This document shows, piece after piece, positions 32,669 to 42,681 of a stretch of DNA of 64,000 nt (the first letter of the stretch is position 1; each line of letters begins with the position of its first letter). This DNA is from Rhodosorus marinus (Eukaryota > Rhodophyta > Stylonematophyceae > Stylonematales > Stylonemataceae). The DNA lies in contig JAMWBK010000008.1 in NCBI GenBank assembly GCA_029953675.1, positions 963,001 to 1,027,000 on the forward strand. The letters are read 5' to 3'. A program made the translations under genes and the position numbers. Below the pieces are notes generated by a model that was not told where the DNA came from, did no database searches, and worked only from the letters and a program-made list of their open reading frames with translations.

Positions 32669-35132
32669 GCCGCTGAGAAAAGAATTTCAAATTAATTGCG
32701 CTCTTAGACGAATTTCCAAAGCCATTTGAGCTTCGGTGAACACGTGGTAGTGGTTGCTCTCCTACTGATAAGGGACACATGGCCCACTTTGGTCGGATTC
32801 TAAACCCGCACGGCTGTTTGCAGACCTACCTCCACCCGCTCTACAGACGGTGACAGCACGAAATGACGTACAATCTCCACGAAACCAAGTCCCACTTTCT
32901 ATTTTTTGAAGCAAAAACACCCAGAAAACTCTTTTTCATGGCAAACTTTCTAAAATGTATCAATGACGCAGTTGAAAGGAAGCTTTTTTGTTCCGACACG
33001 TAGCTAGCCGGCATCCCCCCCCAGAAATTGAACTCAGTTCTATTCCCTCCCCGGGCAATTTCAAACTCATCATCAGGTTCCAAAAAAATACTTTTTTTTT
33101 GGCTTGTCCAGAATTCGCAGCTCCCCCTGCCACAGGTCGTCAACGGCTAATAGCTTCAGCAAATATCGCCTGACACCCTACCTCGCCCCCTGGATTGTAA
33201 TGGTAAAACAGAAATTATCGTTTGAAGATCTAAGTCACCATTAATTTTAAGAAGAAAAAACCACTAAAGGAAGAAGATAATAACCCGTTCACCAATCACA
33301 CCAGAACAAAATTTATGAATTCAACTCGAGCGTAATAGCTATATAGTTTATTGTATATTTGTATCAATATAATATTTTAAAAAAACTAGTACCCAAGCAT
33401 ATATACGTTATTCTACAAAAAACGGTTATACCAAGCGCACAGGGCTCCACCAGAAAAACAGAGAAATTAGGAGGGCCCTGGAAACTTTGTTTTTCCCGGA
33501 AAAATTGGGCGTTTTCGATTGCTTAAATATGCCCATCAGGACATATTCGAGCCTGAGGAAATAAGGATATTTTGAATGACCTACGGGTTTTTATAGCATT
33601 TTTAGAGAGTGAGGATAGTCCTCAAGAATAAGTTTTTTTTTAGGCAACAAGGGGTGACCCTGCGGACCCCCAATTTTTTTTGTTTTCTTCACATCTCACC
33701 AATACGCACTGCTTATGATTGGATACAGTACTTGTCGGACTTGAATTATCCGTGCATGATTGGATAACTATTTCTATTATAATATGAAAAGATATGTTCC
33801 GTACCAAACAACCTGCTTCACAGGATAGCTTTTATTCCCTGTGATTGGATAAGTGACACAGAATATTGAGAAAAGTTTGATCATTTCACAAAACAGCCCA
33901 AACCACGTAACGCTGGCACACAACAAACAAAGCATAGAACATATACGGTTGGCAAGGGGAACTGGAGGGCTCGGCGATGGGGGGGGGGGGCGGGGGCCAG
34001 ATAACAATTAATCGCTGAGGTAGGGCAATATGGCTTCTATTAATCCCTCCTAACTTATTTAGATATATAATTATCAACAAGATAAAGCGGTATGTCGTGC
34101 TCGAGAATTATACTTTGAAGGGCAGGGGGGTGAGACCAGAGTGGATTTTCTTCCTTCATCGTCAAATGAAAAAGAGGTACACCACTAAATTTTATCAAAA
34201 AAGGGTTCTCCGTTTCCAAAAAGTCATTTTCCGTTGCGAGGAGTTCAATAAATTTACGATCTTTTTTTTTTTTGGTGAGTTTTCTCACTAATAGAGTAGC
34301 TTTTGGAAAGGACTAAGGGGTGGTGGAGCGCACCTATTTTGAGGGGACCGGGGGAGAAGGTCTGGACAATGAAAAGTGGAGGGAGGTGATGGAAATGGAG
34401 AAAAAAAAGACTTAAAAATTACCTTTTTAGGGTGACAGAGGGGAGGGGGGGGATGGTGGGGAGGAAAATTTTAGGATGCCATGAGGAAGCTGTTTTTCGA
34501 TATTGGGGGAAGGCCCGTCCAAAGTTGGGAGAGAGGATCTTATTTTTTGATAGATGGTTACTAGGTTGAACAAGAACAGAACAAGGATTGAGGGTTTGAC
34601 GTGAGGGAGGGAAGAGCGGTGAGTGGAAAAGGTGGGAGGGGGGGGTGGGTGGGGGAATGGTAAGGAAGTGTGTGCGTGTGTGGGGATGTTGAGCTTTGGA
34701 AGTCTGGAAAAGGAGGAGGTCGGGGACACTTGCAGAAGAGTCAGTTTTTTAATTGAAAGTTTAGATTTTCAAGATCAGGGTTACTTATGTAGTTTGGATA
34801 TTAACTGTGGTGTTGCAGGCGCTTGAAATCGTGGGGGTTTGGACGTGGACGGTGGGCGGGTTTTGGGGGAGCATTGGGTTGGATTTGGGCGTTGCGTATT
34901 ACTTGCTGCTGGTTCTCTGCAGCCTCTTGGTTGGTGCTTGGGGAGGAGTGAATCGTGGGGTCGTTTCCCGGGGGTCCGAGCTCGTCGGTAGCGACGCTGG
35001 ACAGGCGAGGTGGTTTTCTTGGGGAAGCCTGTTTGTGCTTTGTTGCTAAACATGTGCTTCTGAACGAGACTTTGCTTGCGCAAGTTGTAACTAGTGGGGA
35101 GTGGGAGGCGTGGCAGCAGAACGTTGCTCCCA
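32669..35132. other. AT-rich and poly-purine intergenic region
   Basis: No supported gene. Contains many poly-A, poly-T and poly-G runs (for example ten or more Gs near 33979) and a G-rich purine tract at 34305-34700 on the plus strand, which is likely the promoter side of the CBM48 gene. Confidence 0.5.
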
Positions 35133-35810
35133 ATGGAGAGTGGTGATGGCACTGACAATGACCTCGTCTTGGTAGAGTTCATCTATCCGAGAAGGGTCAA
35201 ATCCGGGGAAGTTCGAATACATGGAGAGTGGGATGGATTCTCCGGTCAGGTTCTGGGCAGGGAAAGCGCGGAACCTGGACGAAGTATATACAGTTGTCAA
35301 GTAGAGCTGAGGAGAGGAACCTTCAGATACTATTTCATAGTGAACGGGAAGCGAAGGGTTTCCGATTACCACCCACAGACGGAGAAGGAGGCTGGGGGAG
35401 AACTCTTCAACGTGCGTGCTGTGCAGGGCCGAGTTAGCTATGAAATGAAGAGGAACGAAGTAGCTGAGCACTACGACGTCATATCAAAACAGCGGTTGAA
35501 GTTGGACCGAAAATACGCTCGTACGTTTGCCGGGAGGGATCCCAAAAAGGAGCTTTCACCCGCGTGGTCCAAATCTGCGGATAAGTTGCCTCCTGAACCA
35601 GCGCCCACCGCTGAGGCCAAAAGCATCAGCCAGATTACAGTCAGCCAGATAAAAGCCTACAACGACAGTGAGGGACAACTTGATGGGCAAAGACATGCGG
35701 TAGGTGTCTGGCAAGAAACTGAAAAGGACGCACCGCCGGTGGCTGCGAACGAAGCGAACGGAAGCGTTTCCAAGCCGTTCTTCAAGCCAATTTTTGGGAA
35801 GCGAGGATGA
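35133..35810 (+). CDS. CBM48 (AMPK-beta type) glycogen/starch-binding domain protein
   Basis: An intronless frame of 225 residues from ATG 35133. Residues about 12-98 match the AMPK-beta/CBM48 immunoglobulin-like fold: GEVRIHGEWDGFSG, then CQVELRRGTFRYYFIVNGKR, then a loop and GGELFNVRAV. Trp in GEWDGF and the RYYFIVNGK strand are typical carbohydrate-binding positions. The rest is a basic helix followed by a Pro/Ala/Glu-rich tail ending KPFFKPIFGKRG. There is no kinase-interacting C-terminal domain and no catalytic domain, so it is not an AMPK beta subunit. Binding of storage glucan (floridean starch in red algae) is the likely role; targeting is unclear because no signal peptide is visible. 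Confidence 0.7.
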   Translation: MESGDGTDNDLVLVEFIYPRRVKSGEVRIHGEWDGFSGQVLGRESAEPGRSIYSCQVELRRGTFRYYFIVNGKRRVSDYHPQTEKEAGGELFNVRAVQGRVSYEMKRNEVAEHYDVISKQRLKLDRKYARTFAGRDPKKELSPAWSKSADKLPPEPAPTAEAKSISQITVSQIKAYNDSEGQLDGQRHAVGVWQETEKDAPPVAANEANGSVSKPFFKPIFGKRG

Positions 35811-36774
35811 GCTGCTGGAAAATGAGAGAGCGTGCAAGAGTTGTGCATGCCTTTTTTTTTCCCTGAACGGACTGGACCTGTCCTTGTTGCCCCCGAAAAA
35901 TAGCGGCCTCGGATACATTTTCGCTGCTGAATGTGTTGTAACAGTACCCCGCGGCTCGGCACGGTTAGCCCAGAAGGTACTCATCCATTGAACGTACCCG
36001 ACAGGTGGTTGCGCCTGTGCTAGAGTTGAACCAATTTCTCTGTCCGGGTGGTTCGCTAAGGCGTGCCAGGGAGAAGTTTTTAGGCTGTAATATATCTGTT
36101 ATCTGGCTTGGTATAGGTTTACCATGTGAGGACAGAGGCATGACCTTGGATCTTGGATGGACTATTATGTGATGCCGCTTGACTATGTTCGCGGGAGGGC
36201 GAGTTGACATTCCGTGTCTTGCAATTGTAGTTGGGGGTTCGGGCCACTCCGGTCGGGGCCGTTGTAGACTCGATTGTCACCACAATAGGTTCAAGCATCC
36301 TGAAGGATAGCTTGCTTCTCACGAGAGTGCTTAGCATTGATTAACATGTACAAACAAAGTTCATTTCAAACGTAATGGAGATAAGAGAAAGGAACCAACA
36401 AAAACACAAGCCTTAGAGAGCGGAGGAAATCAGATGGATGGTGGTGTCGACTGAGCTTGGCGCTCCGGTAGAGTCTCCTCGTCAGTTCTGAAGCGGAGCA
36501 ATCTCCGAGTGGTCGTTTGACGTAGCTCCTGCCCCCTGATTTGTTGAACGCAGGACTCGCAAGAGCGGTCATTCATTCTTGAAGTAGCCTCACCACCCGG
36601 AAATGCCATCTCGCCCATACGTTCATTGATTGATGTCGAACCTTTACAGACCCTCCAAGGGGCGGGAAAAGAGGAGCGACCCGGGAAAGCGAATAGGTTT
36701 AGCTGCTAAGAGATCAGCTGGTTCGCTCAAGTCTAGCACTTCGAAAACAACTACGGTTCGGCCTGTGCTGTCTC
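35811..36774. other. Convergent intergenic region
   Basis: No gene supported. It should contain the 3' UTRs of the CBM48 and PUB genes. Confidence 0.5.
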
Positions 36775-37378
36775 TCATGTAGATTCGTCGTCAGAGGATT
36801 CCACGGCTTTCTTCGGACTAGTACGAAAACGTCCCATCTTGACCATATGCTCTCTGTTTTGCTTATCCGCCTCGATACCGAGCATTATTCTCTGGCGCTC
36901 TTCTTCCCTCAGTTCGGCCTTGGTCCTACGCTCCGTAAGACTGAGCTCCAATGCCTCTCGGTTTCTCTTTAGATTTTTCTCAACAATTTCCAATCCCTGG
37001 ATAAGGTGCTGCTCAGAATCTGTATATAGTAACCACCTGATCGGCAAGCGTCGGTTTCGGATTCCAGGGTTAGTTCATGTGTGTATTTGCGAGGTTACGT
37101 CTTAGCAAAACCTACTCTTCAAAATCCTTCGCAGTTTGTCGGAAACCCAAACTCATCATGAGCTCGACACCGCCTTCCATTTTACCAATCTTTCCCTGAA
37201 ACGTCTTCCCTCGCGTTCGAATTGTGCGATACTTCTCATCTTCAGGGTTCTCGTGGATATTTATCAGGATCCTCTGGACTGTTTCCAAACCACTAACAAC
37301 CACGCTGAGAGAGTTCTTCTTCAGTACCATATCATACATAACGTCTAGGACCTTCTTCCCGTAGTCTACCTCAGCCAT
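36775..37378 (-). CDS. PUB-domain protein
   Basis: Two exons (37378-37116 and 37036-36775) give 174 residues; the 79-nt intron has GTAGGT and GATCAG ends and restores the frame (phase 2). The PUB domain (about 8-100) reads ETVQRILINIHENPEDEKYR, GKTFQGKIGKMEGGVELMMS and LGFRQTAKDFEE, then WLLYTDSEQHLIQGLEIV across the junction. PUB domains bind the C-terminal tail of the AAA+ ATPase p97/Cdc48, for example in UBXN6 and peptide:N-glycanase. Here the domain is followed only by a basic coiled-coil helix and a short acidic end (ESSDDEST), with no UBX or glycanase domain. It is therefore likely a small p97 adaptor. Confidence 0.78.
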
Positions 37379-38976
37379 TTCCTCTTGCCAACACACGAAC
37401 CCAAAAACAAATCCTTACTGAACCTTAACCTCTAACCTCTTGACGTTGTCCCGCTGCACCCTTCATCGCTCACCCGACCTCAGCCAAGCAGATTGATAGT
37501 TCATATAGAACCGCCCGTTCTACGCCCGTTCTACGATTCTAGGACAAGCTGACGAGGTTGTGAGAGCGGATAATCAAAGCTCATCAACAGTAGGTTTTCT
37601 AATGGCAACCAAAGCGGGATGCTCCGTTCTCATCGTAATCATGTGGCTTGCCACGATCGCTCTACGAGCGCCATCTCCCAATCCCCAGCAATTCGAAAAC
37701 CCGTGTTGATTTGCTGCTTTTTTTCCCAAAGTGCTGTACGGTTGTCTTCGTAGTGCTTCACTATCTAGAGAAGATTTTGGTACTGCAATCTGATCATCGG
37801 AGCCAGTCATTTTTGTTCTCCTGCTCCCAATAATAAAGCTCTGTCCTCCGCTCTATCATATGTTCGACCTCTGACATCCTGGGAGAGGGCTCGGAGATGC
37901 CCAGCACGCTGCTAGAGGTTGTAGAACGGCAAACCTTTGCAGCAGGTTCTGAATCAGAAATCTCCGAAGCGGGACAGTCAGTTTCCTTAAGAATGATCTT
38001 GACTTCACCATTGGTGGACCGTCCAAGGAATACTTCCGTATATTTAGCATGTCAGTCCTCCCTAGAACAAAGAACGGTAGGCAAAGGACCCGCTGAGAAA
38101 ACTTAGAACCCGGATTGATTGAAGCATAGGGGCTTCATATGTTCTGAGACATATATAAAAGCCGTTCCCGCCTCATCTTTATAGTATCGTTAGAGCCGCT
38201 GTCCTCTTCGTGAAAATACTAGAATCTCAATTGAGAATGCTTCGGAAGGGTGGTCAGAAAGGTATAGTCTGGAGTCATAACCCCAAAACAGGCCAGGCAT
38301 TACAATGAGAACAACGGTGTGCCTACCAAAGCGCTGTCGTTCTCATTGAATGTATTGTAATGCTGATCCTGATCGTGAGATGGAAAACCCAGACTAGCCT
38401 TCCTCCTACACCTGATTCCTCGCAGACCGGATCAAGGTTAGGATCGAGCGCTACTAGATCCATCTTCCGTGCCGAACGCAGCGGTCCATTATCAAGATGG
38501 CAGTGTGAGTACCATTGTTATCTTGGGCAAATAGAACTGACACTATGCTACCAGATCCGATAAGGCTTCTTCGCGTCAAGCAATCTGGAGCAAGCTTTGC
38601 CCGTTTCCAGAAAGCGCAGGTTTTCCAGGCCCAATGGCAATAGTTACTCTTAAGTGCCCTTTTTTAACAAGCAAACGGATAGTTGCTCTGTACCTCCGGA
38701 AATACAAATTTCCTGGCCAAATGAAACTGGAAAAGGTTTCAAGGAATTCTCATTGCCCTGAATTAAGAATCTCACAAGCCTTTTGCTAGTTTGGACGGAG
38801 AATCTCCTTGGCCAAACGAAAATGGTCAATGTTCTTCGATAAGCGAGCAGGCTGGGTTGCAAATGTTGACAAAGGTTTTGGGGATGTGTAGAGGTTTCCT
38901 CTAGAGTGCTAGGCTCGATGAGACTAGCGGATATAGATGCCATAATCTTCGTTTGATAGGCAGCTGTTATTTCAAT
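37379..38976. other. Intergenic with a small inverted repeat
   Basis: No firmly supported gene. A 35-codon frame from ATG 37602 begins with a signal-peptide-like stretch (VLIVIMWLATIAL). At about 38298-38355 a hairpin with bulges pairs GCATTACAAT and GAGAAC with their complements. Confidence 0.4.
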
Positions 38977-39611
38977 ATGGCTGTTGTTGATGAGGAACTT
39001 GGGGAGGCTGATGGTGAGCGCTGACGTCGCAGAGCTCTGCTTTGTGTTTATTTTTTGCTGCAGAGAGTATGCTCTGATACGACCAGCTGTACTGAATCAT
39101 TCTGTTTTATGATCATGCTTTCATTTCATGGCATTTGGTAATTGTACGCGCAGTGGAAACCACGACTTTGCTGGATCCGCCTGTTCCACGGGATGATATA
39201 AAGACCCATATGTCGAATGAGCGGACATTCTTCAAATGGCTATGGTCTGGCCTTAGGCTTGGTAGTGTTGGCACGTTTGTCCTCGCGTTCTTTGACAGAG
39301 GCAAGGACCCCTTTCGACTACCACTGGTCGCGTTTTGTTGGGTATGGATAAGTGCTTCAATCTAGGAAATGTGTTTGGTGATTGTGGTCTGCCCTAAGGC
39401 TCGTGCTCGTACTTTGTTATGGTTCCAGATTGTCGCGATCGGATTCATGATTTATGGGCTGGTTCAGTATGAGTCACGACGGCAGGCAATTTTTGAGGGT
39501 AGTGTTGATCGCGACAGATGGCAACATCCCGCTGGGCCAGTGGCCATAACTGTGGCGTTCACTGTGGTTGTTCTCCTCGTCATCTTCGCTACGCTTGTCG
39601 AGCGCAAGTAG
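38977..39611 (+). CDS. VTC1-like DUF202 membrane protein
   Basis: Three exons (38977-39013, 39154-39341, 39429-39611) give 135 residues. Exon 1 is only 37 nt but both its ATG and its GTGAGC donor fit, and the phases agree. The protein carries the DUF202/VTC1 signature (HMSNERTFFKWLWSGLRLGS) and three membrane segments: GSVGTFVLAFF, VAFCW joined to IVAIGFMIYGLVQ, and PVAITVAFTVVVLLVIFATL. Vtc1 is the small membrane subunit of the vacuolar transporter chaperone complex, which makes polyphosphate and moves it into acidic vacuoles. The ERTFF-W motif provides the channel arginine in yeast. The loop between segments 2 and 3 is longer than in yeast Vtc1. Membership in DUF202 is firm; VTC function is inferred. 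Confidence 0.75.
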
Positions 39612-40778
39612 CCCAAAGCGTATCGCTCTATGGAAATGCTCAGCGAGCGCTGTCCAGGTAGATGCCTCAACCCCGGACGGGAATACAATCTTCCTGTCCA
39701 TTGGGTACACGCATCGTACGAATCTATGAGAGCGTTCGGGACTGACTGCGTGCTTTCGAGCTCAAAGACGGAATCTTACTCTTCAGACGTCATTGCAGTC
39801 CAGCGCAGTATCGCCGCTTCTCTTCGGTAGACTATGCGAACTCGGCGGATAAAGCTCGTGGACACATGTACAGCTCTTCGGTAAGGAAACTCCTTTCCGT
39901 CATCGATAGTCAGAGATAGAGGAGCTCTTCTACCAGAACAGACGCACGTGCTGCCTCCTTAAAAAAGCTCGGAACTGTTTTCTCTTATGACCACCCGTGA
40001 CTGCGTGTTAACGTTGCAAATACTGACTGCTACTACTTTCAAGGACTCTATAAGTCGTCCCGACCACAGTACGAGAACGGTTCATGCAGTCAATAAGATC
40101 ATCAGCAACGCGAGAAGCCCCGCAAAATCTCCATCAGATCAGATCAGATCAAACCTGTTCCAGAGCTAGCTATTCCGGAGCAGGCGGTGAAACTAACAAG
40201 TAACTCTAGTACAACTAAAAATCTGCAAGGCGCGGGCTTCCAAGAACAGTGCACCATTCGTCCGACCAGAGCAGATAATTAGAGCTGGGACACCGAGTTT
40301 CGGAGACCAAGAGGTTTAGCGGCGAAAGATTGGGCCAGATCATGTGACTTCTCCATCAACGACATTCCACCTACCCCAAAACCCTTAAACCAACGGTTCT
40401 TACTGACTAGTACGAACGGCGCTCAGCAAACATCTAAATCTTATTACAAAGAAGGCAAATTGTACTAAGTAAAAAAATTCCGTACTAAGAATATACAATG
40501 GAGTACTGAGATGGAATAGTCGCCAAAAAATTCATTTTTCGTCGTAAAGATGGAGACGCGGAGTGCAGGAGGATATATAATACATGGCACGTTGGAATTG
40601 AAGGGGGTGGTGGGAGGGCGTGGGTTGGGTTGGGAGGGTGAGACAGACTAGGTTGGATTTTTGAAGACTAAGGATTATTTGTGAAGTTGAATTTATAGGA
40701 TTCCTCTTTTTTTGTTGTTTAGTGGTTTTTGAGTCTTGCGAGTGTGACTTGATCTTGTGAAAGTTTTTTTTTGGCGCG
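39612..40778. other. Intergenic
   Basis: Mixed sequence holding the VTC1-like 3' UTR and the DRE2 promoter. No gene supported; the 214-codon minus frame at 41176-40532 is an antisense shadow overlapping DRE2. Confidence 0.5.
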
Positions 40779-41522
40779 ATGGAGGTGAAGAGTTTAGGTG
40801 ATATTGTTGGGATGAGAGGGTTTGACGGGGGGGATGTTGTGGTTGAGATGGTGGTTGAGCCGGAGTTTAGTGTGGATTTTCTTGAGAGGGTTGTCAAGTC
40901 GCTCGGCTCGCGAGGTGTTTTAAGAATTGAGCGCGTGGAGGGCGACCGGCAGCGGCTGGTGGATAAGATGACTTTGGCGGGATTTCTGGGTGTGGTAGAT
41001 GACGGTGTTATTAGAGCAAGGAGTCCTGCGGTGGACAGGGATGTTAAGGTCTCGTTGAACCGGAAGAAGGTGTCCCTCTCCTGGGCTGCGGCCGCAGGGG
41101 ATGCTGACGGTGATGGCGACGAAATCTTGGATGAGAATGAGCTTTTGGAAGGCGAAGAGTTTGCTCGTCGAGACAAGGAAAATAAGAAAACTCAAGCGAC
41201 TAGGAAGCCATGCGCGAACTGTACATGTGGAAGAAAGGAGGAATTCGAAGCATCTCAACCCCAAAAGGAGGACCACAGCTCGTCATGCGGAAAGGTAAGA
41301 ACGCAGCACTCCGCTCTTGCCCTGTGAAGACAGTCGTGAGAGCTTTTTTTGGTTTCACCTCGATTCCACTCTAACAAGTCTTTCCTCGATGCCGTTTCGC
41401 TCGCTCAGTGTCATCTCGGCGATGCCTTTCGGTGTGGAAGCTGTCCGTACCTTGGCCTACCACCTTTTGAAGCCGGCGAGAAGGTTACCATCAGCTCCAA
41501 CCTAATGGCCAGCGACCTGTAA
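40779..41522 (+). CDS. DRE2: Fe-S cluster assembly protein DRE2/anamorsin
   Basis: Two exons (40779-41294 and 41409-41522) give 209 residues; the intron has GTAAGA and GCTCAG ends at phase 0. DRE2 is the [2Fe-2S]/[4Fe-4S] electron carrier of the cytosolic CIA pathway, working with Tah18. The C terminus is diagnostic: PCANCTCGR (Cys 145, 148, 150) and, split by the intron, C170-GK-C173 then [17 protein letters not shown] (Cys 181, 184), the twin CX2C motif. The ending [15 protein letters not shown] is also typical. The N-terminal methyltransferase-like domain is short (about 110 residues rather than 150-180) and Gly/Val/Asp-rich. The first Cys of the four-Cys [2Fe-2S] motif, expected about 9-12 residues before Cys 145, is not present. 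Confidence 0.9.
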
Positions 41523-41833
41523 ATCACTTTCAAATACCTGGGCAGCTATCCCTGAATAAATAGAGAACAAGCCCGTCGTTGACCCGCAGACGCACCCCAT
41601 TAACTCGTTATCGTTTAGTCATGGTTCATCTCCCTTCTGCTTTGATCCAATTTAGATTCTTTTTTTTAGATCTTGCAAACCAGTTGCTCTTTTCCCTGCG
41701 GATAGCAGCTCGCCCAAGAGCATCCCCTTGGAAAAGGGGTCTACCCTTCATCCCCCTTCCCTAATATGTGTATCCTACTACCTTCTACAGTACAAACCTC
41801 CAGAAGCGAGTGGCTGGTGGACGCATTTTCGAA
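41523..41833. other. Short convergent spacer
   Basis: Separates the DRE2 stop codon from the zinc-finger gene's stop codon; probably both 3' UTRs. Confidence 0.6.
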
Positions 41834-42681
41834 TTAATTGCAGTGTGTTATATGTTTTCTACAGTTCGGAGGCCACACCGCAATGCCGCACTGCTTGCAC
41901 GTGACCCATCCTTTTCGTTCCGGATGGGCAGTGAAAAGATCCGAAACGTTAACTTCTACTCCATTTTCGAGGTGTCTATTTCGGTGATCGGAAGGTCCAG
42001 TACGACTTCTAAGTCTACCTTTCAGAGAGGCGTCCGCCTGGATTGGTTTACAACAAAAGAAAGTCAGGTCAGCACGGGCCTATCGTAAGTAACTATTGCG
42101 AGCCCATTCCGAGGCTGGAGACCGCAGACCGTGAAAGAGGTCTCTCGTGGTGGAAATGGGGTGCTGCTGTTTACCGATTGACTTTGGGGAGCAATCTCAA
42201 TGCACAGAGTGTCCAAGTCGCTTCGAACTTCGTCACTTTCCAGAGATAAACTGACCATTTTCCGATGGTTTATGTTCCAAAACGGAATCTCCCTTACGGG
42301 AGCCTCCCTTCTCTTCTGCTGGGCATGTGCACTACTGCTGGATGAGCTGCTATTGCCTGAGACGGTTGAATTCAGGCTCTGCAAACAATCATTGCAAAAA
42401 AAAATAATGAACAGGAACACGCAACATGAGAGATCCGATCTTGCTGGAGGTTCCACGGGATGATCACAACCTACTCCATTGTTAGCGCTCAGTTCCTTCT
42501 CAGATTTGGTCCGAAACAGTACCCCGACCTGTTCGTACAGTTCTTCCTCCTCATCTGAGAGCAGCTCGGCATTTCCAGACCAGGATTTCGGAAACATCAT
42601 AGTGTGCTGACTGGGTGGCTTGGGATCCAGGAGTTTTCTGGAATCCCGACGCTGGCGCTTACCCGCGGTTGCTGCTGACAT
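41834..42681 (-). CDS. C2HC zinc-finger protein, possibly SGF11/ATXN7L3-like
   Basis: Three exons (42681-42475, 42378-42094, 42037-41834) give 231 residues. Intron 1 (96 nt, GTAGGT to TTTGCAG) has a T-rich 3' part and is divisible by three. Intron 2 is only 56 nt with a GTTACT donor and is less sure. The C terminus has the spacing C211-x2-C214-x11-H226-x3-C230, the same as the SGF11-type zinc finger of the SAGA deubiquitinase module. The region before it (DLFTAHPERKGWVTCKQCG) is coding-like but unlike known SGF11 sequences. The rest is a Ser-rich linker and an acidic helix (SDEEEELYEQVGVLF). The zinc-finger spacing is seen; the SAGA link is a guess. Confidence 0.5.

Noticed and set aside
40532-41176. 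214-codon minus-strand frame rich in Ser, Thr and Pro
   Set aside because: Antisense to the DRE2 first exon; DRE2 is firmly identified.
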